DNA of 64,000 nucleotides, taken from positions 923,554,936-923,618,935 of the forward strand of contig NC_056743.1 of NCBI RefSeq assembly GCF_019279795.1, written 5' to 3'. Below the pieces are notes generated by a model that had not been told where the DNA came from, ran no database searches, and saw only the letters and a program-made list of their open reading frames with translations. How positions within the stretch are numbered: the first letter of the stretch is position 1; each line of letters opens with the position of its first letter. Below, piece after piece: positions 44,000 through 59,200 of this stretch. The translations under genes and the position numbers were made by a program. Source of the DNA: Protopterus annectens. Its lineage: Eukaryota; Chordata; Ceratodontiformes; Protopteridae.

Positions 44000-45247
44000 C
44001 ATTTGATCATGTGCATCTGTTTGCATGCCAATATGTTGATCTGCAAAGATGATATGATCATGGTGCCTAAATAATTTCTGTCATAGCCATATTTTTGTCT
44101 GTTGGTTTGTAAGCTATACGTTTGTCAGGTTTGCTGGAAGAAGCTTGCTGGTTAGGCTTTCTCCATCTTTGAAACTACTTTCTAGATGATGGGCAATTCC
44201 AATAGAAGAGTTGATTGGCTGGAAGATATTTCTCCTTCTGATGCCCCTTAATTTCATTCTCCTGGAAAGACTTTAGACAGACTGAAGCTGGACCACTAAA
44301 CAAAAATGTTTCTGCTATAGGAGTATTCATTTCAGTCTTAATATTTTCGAGCAGATTCACTGATGTGCCTGCCTGAATGCCCATTGAATAAGAAGTCAAT
44401 TTTAGTGCCTGAAGCCATAAAGATTAACCGGTTCTTTCTAAGAAGAGTAACTAAATCTTCATTTTTTTCTTGGAATCTGGTATATTTTTCAGACATCTTG
44501 TATCTGACATACATGCGTTCTGATAAAATAATATATGACCGAGATAATTCTTGGCTCTAATTGACAAAAGTGCTAGAAGTACAATTTCAAACAAACATAA
44601 ACAAGATCAGGCAAAACAGGAAAAGCCAAACTAGCATGGTCAGATTTCAGTATGATGGAAAAATAAGTATTCTCTCAATCATACCTATAAAAAAATCAGT
44701 GCACTTAGAAGCAAGTGTCTTATGAGTCAAGATGTAGTGAATTTTTATTCCATAAATCTTGCAAGGTTTTAAATAAAGAATTAATTCTCCAAATAAACTC
44801 TGATACCTTTAACACCAATAAGAATATTTTCCTTGGAGATAAAATACGTGTCACAGGCCAGTTATAATGTTCTCTCATAGCATTTATGGCTCTGCTGATC
44901 GCAGAACATATATTCTTTTTCTTCTTTTTGCCCCTGCAGATGATCATAAGACCCCTCGCATGCAATTGTCCTGTACATTCCCTATCATCATAGAGAGGGA
45001 AGTCCCGGAAGGGTCATAAGACAGCCATCATGGGTGGCTCAAGAATTTTACTTTTTGGTTCTAACCCCATGCATACTCAGCAGAGTGCCAGCAAGGGATA
45101 TGCAATGGATTGACTGTGGAAGATGTCCCCTGACTTCTGCAAGAGGTACTTCTCCAGGAAGTTCTTCCCCTACTCTCAGAGCACTAGCAGAGATTTCCCA
45201 AATTTTAGTCATGGAAAACACATATGTCTGTATGGCCCTGTGTGTGA

Positions 45248-45250
<3 letters not shown>

Positions 45251-45322
<72 letters not shown>
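45251..45322. repeat. (TG)n microsatellite
   Basis: About 72 bp of uninterrupted TG ending in GTGCGCCAAGG at the SINE-like copy. Confidence 0.98.
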
Positions 45323-45325
<3 letters not shown>

Positions 45326-45465
45326 CAAGGAGAGGCAAGTAGGCCGTGACCCTTCACTCCTATCTCCCTACCTGGTTCCTCCAATGCCAGGACCAATGAT
45401 TGAACCCTAGTCTCCTGAGTCACAGTTAGGGCTCCATCTCTCTGCACCACAAAGAGATGGGGGAG
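45323..45465 (-). mobile_element. tRNA-like SINE fragment ending in the TG array
   Basis: Read on the minus strand: TGGTGCAGAGAGATGGAGCC resembles an A-box head, and CTAGGGTTCAATCATTGGTC holds a B box (GGTTCAATC) about 30 bases later. The body runs into the (CA)n of the minus strand. I know of no family name. An independent tRNA pseudogene is possible. Confidence 0.4.
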
Positions 45466-46479
45466 TCATTAAATTGATAATGTAATTCCGTCTTCATCAG
45501 TAGATGACATACAAAGTCTCCTAGGTTACTTCTTTCTATTATCTAGGATCTTTGATGGTACTAACACAGGTGCAGAAAGTCCCATTTTAAACTTTGTGCT
45601 ATGTAAATCTCCAAAATGGACCAACATTGGCCTCAAAGTCTTCCTTGCAGAAGTTAGCATTAATTCATCTGATGGTTTCAGAAGCATAACGGAAGCAGAA
45701 CTGTTCTGTGCAGTATGGAAAAAAGAAGCTATGAAAGTAGGGGAGAAACCAGCTCTTCCACCAGAGACTTCATACTCAAGTCACTTCTTTGACTTCCAGA
45801 ATTATCTTGAAATATCTAAATTACCAATGAAGACGCTTGTTTTAATTTATATTTACAGGACACCGCACTGACAGAGGCTTAATGAGAGTAGAATTAACCA
45901 GCTTCATTCCCTTGTTTCTGGTGGTCTGTAAACATGAAATGAAAACCTCAAAAGTGGGTGAAAAATCCAGACCAGTATCCCATTTTAAGGGCAACGTCTT
46001 TGTCTTATTGATTCTGTCCTTTTCTGGATAAGTCTCTTGACTTCCTCTATTTTTCATGCTCTAACAAATATTTTTGTCAAACTTTTTTTCTAATAATTCA
46101 TGCCATGTTTTATCAGAAAAGAAGCTGAAGTTTTCTGCCTTGTTAATTTTGTTGCCTGTTTAAATTTACTGCTTTATGCACAGTCTCCTATATTATACTT
46201 AGAATATAAACAAAACAGACACCGAAAATGAAAATCTTTCAAGGCTATTTGACTATCACATTCACATTTACTAACTGACTTATCTGCGTGGAGTAAACAC
46301 TGTAAAAAATTAAGCCAGATAAGTTGTAATATGAATTGTCAGCAATTTCATCAGCACAGTAATAACTTGAAAGAAAACATTTGTTATACAATAGAAATTA
46401 TTTTCATTTTCTTGCTCAGTGGGAAATGTACCATGTTGGAATTGGAAAGAATGTACAGTTGTGTAAGTAAACTTATTTT

Positions 46480-48725
46480 ATTTTTATTTATTTTTACATT
46501 TGCTAACTGGGTTTGTCTGACTGGACCCAGAGAGCCCTTTTTCAGCAGAGACCCAAGGAGAAAAGCCCCAGGAAAGTAGTTAAAATAAGAAAAACCTAAT
46601 AATTGAAGTTGTAAGATAGTTAACAGTACAAAAACAGAGATAAATATACAATATGAATATATACAAGGCAAAAGTACAGTATTTTGAGAATGCAGTAACA
46701 ATATGTTTGAGAAATTTGGTTAGCATTAAGTTATTTACAAGGAATGTAGCAATGCCAAAAATAAAAAAAAAATTCAGAGTAACATCATGGCATAGTGCAA
46801 CAAAAATGCATTTAATATCATAAGTACTAACTGCAGAGAGTGTAATATATGTAGATAGTTTAGGTAGATACCAGGCAGATATGTTAATTGAGAGAAGAAG
46901 AAAAATTAGTTAGGTAATTTCCTGACAAGTACATATCTATGCATGTTGGAAATGAATTTTTAGTTGCTTTTTGAATTTGTCACTTTTGGTAGTAGAGCGA
47001 AGGAACAATGGAAGTTTGTTCCGGAGTATGCAATTGAAAAAAAGTATTTTTCCAATATTGTTTGGCTTGGTCACCTGCAGAAGGTTTTGTTCTGTGCTTC
47101 TGCGGTCATGACTGGGTGTGTAGGGTGTAATTATGGATGTAAGGGCAGGGTAGAAGTTGGGGCTATTTAGGATGCTATGTGTAATTTATTTGCAATATTT
47201 GAAGCATGTGGGGGAGCTTAGGCCATCTTAAGCTTTTCAGGGCTATACAATGATGGAATTTGTAGCTATTACTGGCTGCAAATCGTGCGATCGTGTTATA
47301 GGTGATTTCTAGTTTGGTTAAGAGATTATTTTGAAGGCTAGTAAGTAAGGGAGCAGCATACAGCAGGGATGGTAGAATAAAAGTTTGAGCCAGTAAAGGT
47401 CTAGATTTGTTAGGTATATATTTGTTGTTGCAGTGTAGAAGACCTAGTTTTAGATTGGACTTTTTGATGCAGTTTAAGATATGTAGATAGAATTTTAATT
47501 GGTCGTCTATAGTAATACCAAGCAATTTGGTGTTTGAGTTGGTGGTGATAATTGCATTATCTAAGGATGAGATGGTGAAGTTGTCTTTTACTGGACTGAG
47601 GTTTTTTTTTTTTTAGGCTTTTGAGCTTAGTCTTTTTGGGGTTGAGAAGTAGGTTGTTTTCAGTTAGCCATTGTTCTATTAGGTGCAGAGATTGTTGAGT
47701 GACATTGTGGAGATTTTGTACATTGTTAGAGGTTTTAATAATTGTGGAATCGTCTGTGTACTTTATTAAGGTACAGTGGGGGCAGGAGACATGGAGGTTA
47801 TTTGTAAATATATTAAAACATAGGGGGGCCAGGACAGAACCTTGGGGAACCCTGGTCCTAAAAAGACAAAAAGGGGAGAAAGATGTTTGCCATCTGATAA
47901 ACTGATATTTTTTGACCGGTAGTTGTTATACCAGGAGGCAGTGCAGGTAGAGAGTTGTAGGTTGGAAAATTAGTTTAGGAGGATGGGACAGGAAATGGTA
48001 TCAATGCTTTGGATAGGTCAAGGAATAGAGCTGATATGAGTTTATTATTATCTCTGGCTTGGGCAATGTTGTGCATGAAAGATAGGAGGGCAGTGGTAGT
48101 ACTCTACGAGGGACAGAAACCATGCTGTGTGGGTGTAATTAGGTTTGCCTGTAAGAGGTGGTTTAGTATTTGTCTATGTATATATTTTTCCGTTATCTTG
48201 GATAAGGGAGATAATATGGCAATAGGCATGTAATTTGAGGGTTCTGTAGAATTTCCTGCCTTGTGGAGGGGTATTATGAAGAATTTTTTCCAAATATCTG
48301 GTACTGCATTTTCTTGGATGGATCTATTTATAAGTGTAGATACAGGGTATGCTACGGATTCAGCTGCATGTTTGAGAAATAATGGAGGGAGTTTGTCAGC
48401 TGATGGGGAAACAGGGTTTGAGTTTGTTCAGAAGTAATGTGATGAAGGATGTTGCTACAAGTACTAGGGAGAGCAATGGAAGAGATGAGGTGGGAGGTGG
48501 AGTCTTTATATCAACAATTTCTATTTTAGTAAGCTTTTCTATTGTTGCGATGAAAAAGTTGTTAAATAGGCTTGCATTTTCATTAGAAGGTTTGTTAGGG
48601 AAGGGGTTTGGTGAAGAGGGGTTCCCTGGAGATAGTAGTTTGTTTATTGAGTGCCAGAATTTCTTTGGGTTGGAATGTGGGCTGCTTAGAGATTTTTGAT
48701 AAAAAAATTTTTTTTACTTACCTTA
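46480..48725 (-). mobile_element. LINE (L2/CR1-group), copy 3, 5'-truncated before the RT
   Basis: Minus strand, same family as 9.35-13.73 kb. It starts near 48.72 kb with QPKKFWHSINKLLSPGNP (copy 1: PKKFWLGINNLLHPG). RT blocks follow: IPLHKAGN (near 48265), MPIAILSPLSKITEKYIH (near 48225), QHGFCPS (near 48120), ALFLDLSKA (near 48030), a block with FNIFTNNLHVSCPH (near 47800) and KYTDDSTII (near 47765). NPKKTKL follows near 47640. The C-terminal part is open at 47525-47175 (ARFAASNSYKFHHCI). The tail (about 46490-46580) has the family signature and A/T-rich end. Several frame changes. Confidence 0.8.
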
Positions 48726-48799
48726 CCAAAAAAGATGTTCGAATGATCATTGCTGCTGTAGCCTTAGATATTTGGATTATATCCTGCTAAGGATATAAT

Positions 48800-50048
48800 A
48801 GCTGTGTGACGATCTGAGGTAGTACCAACTATGCCAGAGAAAGTAGGGCAGTGGATGTGTAACATATGCCAGCATAGCTAGCTGGAGTTTTATAAATTAT
48901 ATGTCATTTGTATATCAAACTGATTTGTACAGGTGCTTGTGTTGAAAATGTATTTGTAAAGCTGCTTGTGTTAAAATGTACCAACAGTGGGTCCTGCTGG
49001 ACAGAAAAGAAATACACATGTATGTCAGACGGTATTGTAACTATTGAAAGAAATATATTGTAACAGAGGATATTGGAAGAGAAAGGTTAATTTCAGTCCA
49101 GCTAACTTTGAAAAATAATCTGAAATTTAATTAGCTGGTTTAGGCCATAATGTTTGTATCTTACAGTTCTGACTGCAGCCAGAGACAAAATGTCTGTAAA
49201 AACCAGGACTTGGAATCTTACTGTATTGTCCTTAGTGGTGAACTAATTGTGACCTTGTAAGGGTAGAGGTTTTTGAAATGGTTTTATAGTTTTCAGATGC
49301 TGTAACACATCTTAGCAAAGCTATATGTGTGGGTATTATGACACATATCCGCTAGATTCTGGTTCAATTTCTAGTAAATGGGTAGTGTGGGAACCAGAAT
49401 TCAGATGACCATATGTGTGTGATGTCATTCTGTAAACCAGCACTGAAATAATACTTTAATACTAGATGAGACAGAAGTCTCAGGGCAGTCAGTTTTTGAA
49501 ACTTGACAAAGAAGGACCACTCACCAACATCATCTTGCCTTGCTCTAGTAAGTGAACTAGGTAAGAATAATTCTTTAGATCACTCAAGAAAATATAGTGA
49601 AATTAATGAAGTATTGTTTTTCTGTATCTGTGTGAACCTTTCCAACTGTGTTATTTTCAATACTTCCTGTGATTGAAACTCTGGTGTTTATTGTAAATAG
49701 ATATTTAGTATTTTCATGTTGTTTTATTATTTCTTATATAGTATTTTCATGTTCTTTTATTATTTCTTATTAAATATATGTAAACTTCTCTTTGTGGCTG
49801 GTCTTTCAGAGAATATTTTAACCTTTGAGAGTACTTATATTTACTTGGTGACACTGTGGTCACTCCTGAAAGCTGTGCTGCATTGGTCAGACACTACCAT
49901 TTATATTAGTATTGATCTTACTCAGTATAGTTGGGTACCCTTGTAAGATCCTTAGAGTAGCTGGCTTTGGAGTGTTCTGGTGGCAGAATCTACCTTATAG
50001 TCTGGGCAGAGGGCACATAGCTGGTAAATCTGTGCCAGCCTTTCTCAG

Positions 50049-50127
<79 letters not shown>

Positions 50128-50780
50128 TTTGTGTATAAATCAAATCTCAAAGTGTGTGTGTGTGTGTGTGTGTGTGTCAGCTACTTGGAGCAGGGATACA
50201 GAGCACTGGTTTCACAAAGAGGGTGGTGGAGGACTTGGCTTGGAACACTCGGCTGAGGACTCAACTCTACAGCTGTGTCAATGGGAGTCTTACTTGGGGC
50301 CTGGTGAGAGAGAGGGAAACCCAGCCCCAGGACTGAGTGTGTTCCCTGTGTGCTCTTATGGGAAATTGTGCTTGGTGTAGAGAGCTGCATCTGGAAAAAC
50401 TGTGTGCATCTATCATTGTGCCAAGTGAACGTCCCTCACTAATGTCAGTGGTGAGGACTGAGGCTCCTTGATTACTGGCCCAGTGCAGGGATGTCACAAG
50501 CTGATCAGCTTCCAAAGTTCAGGGCACCTTCCATGCACCCAAACTGTCTGGCAGCTGGAGCTGAGCTGACTAAAGAGCAGGCATGCACAGAAAACTCTTC
50601 AGAGCTTTCCGGCCAACAAAGAGGAGGCTAAAGCCCTGACAAGGACAATGCTAGGAAAATAAAAATAAAGTTCCACACCCTGGCAACAAAAACATACAAA
50701 AATAAGGGGGGGTGGAGGGAGAGAGTGGCTACTGCAGCAGTGATCACTCAAATATCTACTGTTACAGTAAGTTTACTTAC
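48800..50780. other. Unassigned region with TG arrays
   Basis: Contains two TG arrays, a 36-bp imperfect tandem duplication (about 49707-49778, AGTATTTTCATGTT...TATTTCTTAT twice) and GC-richer sequence at 50180-50580. Composition and a run of TATA-like and polyA-like signals would suit a solo LTR, but I found no terminal repeats or flanking duplication. No coding homology recognised. Confidence 0.3.
50051..50177. repeat. (GT)n microsatellite, two blocks
   Basis: GT runs at 50051-50126 and 50153-50177, separated by a 26-bp unique piece. Confidence 0.97.
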
Positions 50781-50929
50781 ACAGTTGTACATTGTCCACA
50801 TCAGGATCACTGACCCAGTGGCATTCGCTATATGGGTAGATTACCATAGTTTAGGCTGACTGGGAGGAAGAAGGATGAGCGTCCAGGTACCCTTGGAGGA
50901 TGGTGCTGGCAAGGCCTGTCCTAGACATA

Positions 50930-52100
50930 GAGAAGAAATCTAGTTTATAGTGCTTTGTAAAAGTCTGCAGAGAGGACCAAGTTGCTGCTTCTAGAATATG
51001 ATCCTTTCTAAAAAGTCAAAGCCCTGGTAGAATGAGCCTTGACCCCACCTGGAATTGTCTTGTTGCTGTGGGTATAACAAAAGGTAACTGTATGAAACAA
51101 CTACTTGGAAATGGTTTGTTCTGACAGAGGCTGTCCTTTTCACTTATCTTAACAAGAAATGAACAAATGATCAGAAATAATGAAATATTTTGTTTTGACA
51201 ATGTAACACCCGAGTTGCCTGTGGGCATCAAAGGTATGACGTATCCTCTCTCTATTATTTTTAGGTTCTGGACAGAAGACAGGGAGATGAATAGCTTGGC
51301 TCAAAGTAAACTCAGATGCCACTCTAGGCATATATGAAGGATTAGTTCTGAAGGAAACCCATACTGTGGAAAATGAGATAAGGATGACCCACAATAAGAG
51401 CTTGCAACTCAAGATATTCATCTTGCAAAGTTTAGAGCAATAAGCAACATTGTTTTTCATGTTATGAAGCTCAAGTTGGCCTGATGAACTGGGTCAAATG
51501 GAGCAACAGTTAGATTTTCTAACATAAAAGTAAGATCCCAAAGAGAAGGCAGCTGTTTTGTAGGAGGCACGATATGCAACACCCCCTTCAAAAACATTTT
51601 CACGTGACACTGGATTAAAGGAGGAAGAGCCATGCTAAAAGGGCTGATGAATGAACCCTGAAGGAGGAGAAAGACAGTCCAGAAGATCATAACTCACACA
51701 AATAATAGAGAAACAAAGAAACACTAGCCCTGAATGGGTGCTGGTTCCTTTCTTGACACCAAGAAGAAAACCTTTTCTCTGTTCTCGTGGGTATTGTCTG
51801 AGTGCTCTGGTTTTCTCCCTCATTCCACGACATGCAGTAGGTGGATTGGACACTCTAAACTGGTCATAGGTGTTTGTGTGTGGTATGGAAGAACAACCAC
51901 AGCAGGGTGAACACTGACTATAAAAGATTGTCACTGAAGTGACATCCCGACCCTGTGTATAAAAATGGGAAAAAGGGGTTGTAGATGGACGGATGGACAT
52001 TCTAGTAACAGCTTTTCTTGCCTCTTTTAATACCTGCTGCATATCCTCAGAAAAGAGGAGCCTAAAAGGTATTAAGATTCTATCATCGAGGCAGTCAGTT
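50930..52100 (-). pseudogene. DIRS copy 2 tyrosine recombinase
   Basis: The N-terminal part begins FSEDMQQVLKEARKAVTRMS (about 52062-52003), where a SINE-like insertion follows. It resumes with LFLYYLCEL-like text (near 51725), SMALPPLIQCHVKMFLKGVL (about 51635-51576) and LWDLTFMLENLTVAPFDPVH (about 51552-51493). KTKYFIISDHLFIS (near 51190) and the signature K-A-H-S-T-R-A (51020-51040, catalytic His and Arg) come next, then TFTKHYKLD (50939-50965, catalytic Tyr). Tyrosine recombinases insert the circular DIRS DNA without making target duplications. Several frame changes disable it. Confidence 0.7.
51745..51990. mobile_element. Short fish-type repeat (SINE-like) inserted in the recombinase
   Basis: Contains the phrases TTTAGAGTGTCCAATCCACC (minus strand, about 51836-51855), AGAGCACTCAGACAATACCC and CATCCGTCCATCTACAACCC, which resemble a very common fish repeat ('agtgtccaatccacct', 'gagcacccggaggaaaccca', 'catccatccatc'). 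The recombinase reading is interrupted exactly over this stretch. The family name is not certain. Confidence 0.55.
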
Positions 52101-52289
52101 GCAGTTGTTTGGAGATGGAAAGTATGAAACACCCATACCTTGTGGGAGTAGGTCAAATCTGCAAGGAAGATTGTAGTAATTGCCTCTTGACATTTACCAA
52201 AAGAAGAAAGAACCACTGTTGCCTGTGCCAGGAGGGAGTCACCACAATGTTTTTTGAAGACTCCTCCTAAATCTTTAGAATAACCTGGA

Positions 52290-53420
52290 TATTAGTGGAA
52301 AGGGTGTAAAAGAATACAGGAACATTCATGTCCAAAGAAAAGCATCTTTTTTATCTGAATGTGTTTTGGCCTGTCTTTTCTGTTCCAAACCCCCTGCAGG
52401 TTTATCCCCACAGACACTGCTCCCCAAGTCAAGTCTGAGGCGTCTATCATGACTGACTGAGCTGGAGGTGGATGGAGAATGGGAGAACTGGATTCTGATA
52501 AATTTGGTGTCTCCACCAAAATATCTCCCTTTTCATAAACCCCCAAACTGGAATTTGGAATGTCAAGGAATGTTGATGTTAGGATAATAAAGATTTCAGG
52601 TACCACTGGATTTTTCTCATGTGGTGTCTTGCAAGAGGGATCATGAGAATCACAGAAGCCACAAGACCCAAAATCGTGAGAAATTCCCTGCCTGAGATAG
52701 ACTTAGTAGAAAAACTCAGGAATAGATCTACATACTGATCTACTTTTTCCTGTGGAAGAAAAACTCATTGAACTGAGATATCCTAGGAAAGCAATCCTGT
52801 GAGAAGGAGTTAAACAAGACCTTTTTTAAATTATCCAGGAACCCCATTTTGTGTAGGCGATCCCTTACCCAGATGAGAGATTCCTGACACTTTGAAACAG
52901 ATTCTGTAAACATAAGCAAGATGTCTGAATAAGAAAAACAACTGAATACCTTGCAGTCTGCAGTAGGCTATCACACCAGGCAGACACTTTGTGAATATCA
53001 CTGGAGCAGTGGCCAGACCAATGTACATTGCAGCTGATAATGTAATCTAGACACAGAAAGCCTTTAGAAATGTGGTAATATGCATCTTTTAAACCTAAGG
53101 CCACCAGAAAACTCAAAGGAGGAACAAGGGGTAACAAGTTGTAAAGTGACAACATTTTGAACTTGGGCACTACTGCTAAGAAAGGCCCAGAAATGGTCTC
53201 TAGGAAGCGTCTTTCCTTCTTGGGCACCAGAAACATCCTCAAATAAAACCTTTCTCCAAACAGAGGAGGCAGAACACTTTCTGGCGCCTGCTGAGCAGGC
53301 ATGTACTAGATGACAGGAGGGAAAAGAAGAATGTGGTCTGGCAGATGAAGAGGAAAAATCCTTCAGAATGGAGGCTTGAAAGCTGACATCAGTGAATCTC
53401 AGCACATCAAATAGCAATAG
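52290..53420 (-). pseudogene. DIRS copy 2 reverse transcriptase / RNase H
   Basis: The segments listed for the element lie in at least four frames. The YLDD catalytic box corresponds to QLFFLFRHL-like text near 52945-52915 and cannot be read intact. The RNase H aspartate in MIDASD is kept (near 52453). In DIRS elements this protein makes the circular DNA intermediate from element RNA. Not functional here. Confidence 0.65.
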
Positions 53421-53454
53421 TTGGCCTGTGAAGTTAGTATCTTACTTTTGTATA

Positions 53455-55440
53455 AGATGGGAGTAAATATGTATATTCTTTCCAACTTATGATGATTAAG
53501 ACATTCGATGCTTTTGTCTCGCTGAAGTGAGGTTCAGTGTTTTAATCCTTCGATCATATTACATGAATCTGCTTTCTCTAGGTCTAGGAATGCCAAGTTG
53601 GACTCTTTCTTCATCTCTAGCTTCTTCTCAAGTATCTGTCTCACTGCAAATGTCAGGTCAGTTGTGATGCATCCTGATCTGAATCAGGACTGCTCATCTC
53701 CTATCTTACTTTCTACTAATCTGTGTATTTCTTTATCAATCACCCATGCAGTGTGACAGGAGTTTGATACCTCTAGACTGCCCACATTTGTGAATGTCCT
53801 CTTTTTTCTTGAACACTGGCTCTAGTATGCTTATTCTCCAGTTATCTGGCATATGCCTTTCTCTCTATAATGCTATGAGTACCCTCAGAAGACATTTCTC
53901 CCATATCTCATCCAACATCTTTATAATACCTGCTCTGACCTTATCTCAGCCTGCTGCTTTCCCCTGACTTCATTTCCCTTAGTGTGGTTCTTATTTTTTT
54001 CTGTGGTGGGCTTCTCCTCTTTTTTCATTGTAGGCTGTGTCTGGGGCAGTACAACTTCTGTGGGGTTTTCTTTATTATAATTTATTTCTGTTGGAAGTAC
54101 TCCTTCCATGTGCCTTTGATGCTCTGTGGACTAATGAGCAGGTTGTTGCTGGAATCCATTATGACGGGTTTCTAAGTATCTCCTTTATCTTTCTGTCTTT
54201 ACCTTGAAACCTGATATAGTTTTTTCATGTCACATGCTGAGTCACTTTTCATCCCTTGCACATTGGATGCCTTGTTCTTTGCTATTGTTAGCCAACCTCA
54301 TCCGTCTTTCCTGTCTGTCTTTTTTCTGCTCTCCTTCTTTATTTTGATGACTTCCTGGACTTCTGCATTCCACCACCAGCTTTTCTTATGTACCTTATTT
54401 CCATGCCTTGCTCATCCACATATCTGTTCTGTAGTCTTCACATGCTGTTTTGAAGCAATGCCATTTTTCTCAACTCCCTCTATTTACTCTTCTTCTTCTT
54501 GAGGTGCTAGAGTCCTAAATAATTCCTTGAACTGCTGTACTCTACCTCCTGTCAACTTTTAGGTCTTCAACCTGGTCTCTATTGACTTTAGAGTCTTTTT
54601 TGATCTTTCCACACTAGGGGAAAGTCTGAATTGCACTTTGGCCACTCTTGCATGTGATCTTATGACTGTCTCTCTTGCTGAATCAAGTGTTTGTCACCAT
54701 TAAGCCATTTGCCAGACAGAAGTTTAGAATGGCCTCTCCTTCTTTACTTCTGTTGATCCACTCATGTGGATCCAGGCAGTCATATATCCTGTTCTGTTTG
54801 TCCCAGTATGTGCACTCAGGTCACCTGTTATCAACATCAGAGCATGTTGTCCTGCTTTATCTTAGTACATCCTGCAACTGCTGTCTGAACACATCCTTTT
54901 CTTCATTATCACAAACCTGCTGCATGGCAGAGGATGAGATTATGAACACTGCCCTTTCACTATGCTGCAATCATGTTGCCATGAGTCTGTCACTAATGCT
55001 GATGACACCCCTCACTATCTTCTAAAGTCTCTTCCTCACCACAATTTCCACAGCATTTCTAGCCCATATTCCTCCTCGGCAGTAGATTCTGGATCCCAAG
55101 TCACGTGGCTTTGCTGCACTGCCCTTCCAACTAGTCTCCTGGATACACAGGATGTCCACCCTCCTTCTTACCATTATGTCATCCACTTCCAAGCTCCACT
55201 CTGTCAGTGAATCTGCACTGACTGTAGCAATTCTTAGTTCATGTTTGGCAGGTTGATTAGTTTTACTTCCAGCTTTTGTTCAACAGAGCTATCTCGGAAA
55301 CCCAAGCTGGGCAACAAGACACCAGCCAGCCAGTAGCTTACTGACCCAGGGATACTGGGCTCTACAGAAGGCACACACTGACCAACAGGAACACATACCC
55401 CAGTCCCACTGTTAGCATGGGTCCCTGCCATAGGTAAGAG
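53455..55440 (-). mobile_element. LINE remnant of a different type (endonuclease then RT start)
   Basis: Minus strand. The endonuclease starts with IATVSADSLTEWSLEV (near 55225) and VDILCIQETSWKGS (about 55170-55130), the classic C-V-Q-E-T-x-W block. A degenerate G-D-L-N-A-H-x-G block (near 54830-54800) and the phrase FCLANGLMVTNT-like (near 54680) follow. RT N-terminus: SWFRSGCITTDLTFAVRQILEKK (about 53693-53620), then KESNLAFLDLEKAD (about 53618-53578) with the motif-A aspartate. The RT ends at DIRS copy 2, near 53450. Its motif style (F-x-D-L-E-K-A-y-D) differs from the L2/CR1-like LINEs in the window. Clade unknown to me. Confidence 0.6.
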
Positions 55441-55449
55441 TAGGTCACG

Positions 55450-58470
<3,021 letters not shown>

Positions 58471-58479
58471 CTAAGAACC

Positions 58480-59200
58480 AACTTTAATCTATACAGCAGC
58501 AAAATTTAAAACTTCTACAAAAAATGCTGCAAGATGACTCAAAAAGATCACTGAGACTCTTTTATTACTGAAAACAATACCAAAGTTAAGCACTTTCATT
58601 GTCATAAAAACTTCATCTGAACTCGTGAATCACTTTTCCTAACCCAAAAAAAAAAAAAAAAAAGAACTTGTGAATCACTAACAGCTTCCTCCTCTATTGT
58701 ATCAAATTATTTATCACATGATTCCATTATCCAATAAAAATTAGCTTTTGTTACACGCAGCCTAACTACCTGGATTAAATAAGTACAACTCTAGTAACTG
58801 CATTTTGCAAGCAGGTTATGATATACAGATATGGAATATTTTATTATCTTATGTTAGGATGTTTATTTAATTTGAGTAGTAGAAACGTATTTTAAGAAAT
58901 TTAACAGTATTAAACATAATGTATGGATAGTTATATACATTTTAATAATTAAAGTTTTAATTAGTAATTTTTTAGGAAACATTTTACTAGATATTGGGAT
59001 CATCTAATGACAAATATTTTGATACAGGAATGGAAGCTGTTAGTGATTCACAAGTTCTGACAAAGTTCTCACTATAGAAAAAATGAAAGCATTTAACTTT
59101 GGAATTGTTTTGATAATAAAATAATATCAATAATTCTTTTGGTGTCATCTTGCAGCTTTTTTGTAGAAGTCTTTAAATAGGAATGTTTTGAGTTCTGAGT
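58480..59200. repeat. Inverted repeat of PLE-type terminal sequences
   Basis: Minus strand 58780-58480 reads TTTGATACAAT, then GGAAGCTGTTAGTGATTCAC, then AATGAAAGTGCTTAACTTTGG, then GTCATCTTGCAGC. Plus strand 58985-59175 reads TTTGATACAGGAATGGAAGC, TGTTAGTGATTCACAAGTTC, AATGAAAGCATTTAACTTTGG and GTCATCTTGCAGC. The arms are separated by about 200-250 bp. The left arm carries an extra A-run segment (58650-58668) with a duplicated GTGAATCAC phrase. The AAAG-GCTT core resembles the ends of PLE-1 and of the 43.2-kb fragment. Confidence 0.7.

Larger units (their letters stand above)
44130..46060 (-). other. Unclassified decayed coding stretch, possibly DIRS-like gag
   Basis: Minus-strand frames at 46057-45842, 44965-44720 and 44399-44175 have coding-like composition. 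Across frames near 44500-44380 one can read MSEKYTRFQEKNEDLVTLL, KNRLIFMASGTKIDFLFNGH and ISESARKY, which in spacing recalls the DIRS-1 gag stretch with LQSDVLFGSPVESVLKKMED. The similarity is weak. It is interrupted by a SINE-like copy and a TG array around 45.25-45.47 kb. It may be another retroelement or nothing. Confidence 0.25.
50780..53440 (-). mobile_element. DIRS-type retrotransposon, copy 2 (RT to recombinase, decayed)
   Basis: Minus strand. RT N-terminus with FYLRMFLVPKKERRFLETIS (near 53240-53200) and a PKFKMLSLYNLLPLV block (near 53170-53125), then LKDAYYHI (near 53080) and IFTKCLPGVIAYCRLQGIQ (53000-52945). RNase H with MIDASDLTWGAVSVGINLQG (near 52455-52395). Then VTPSWHRQQWFFLLL (about 52240-52195), and a tyrosine recombinase between 52090 and 50930. 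The gag part is absent, the RT is joined to a different LINE near 53450, and the 3' end near 50780 is approximate. Stops abound. It is older than copy 1 at the window start. Confidence 0.75.

Noticed and set aside
48800..50780. A solo LTR
   Set aside because: No terminal inverted TG...CA, target duplication or second copy could be demonstrated.
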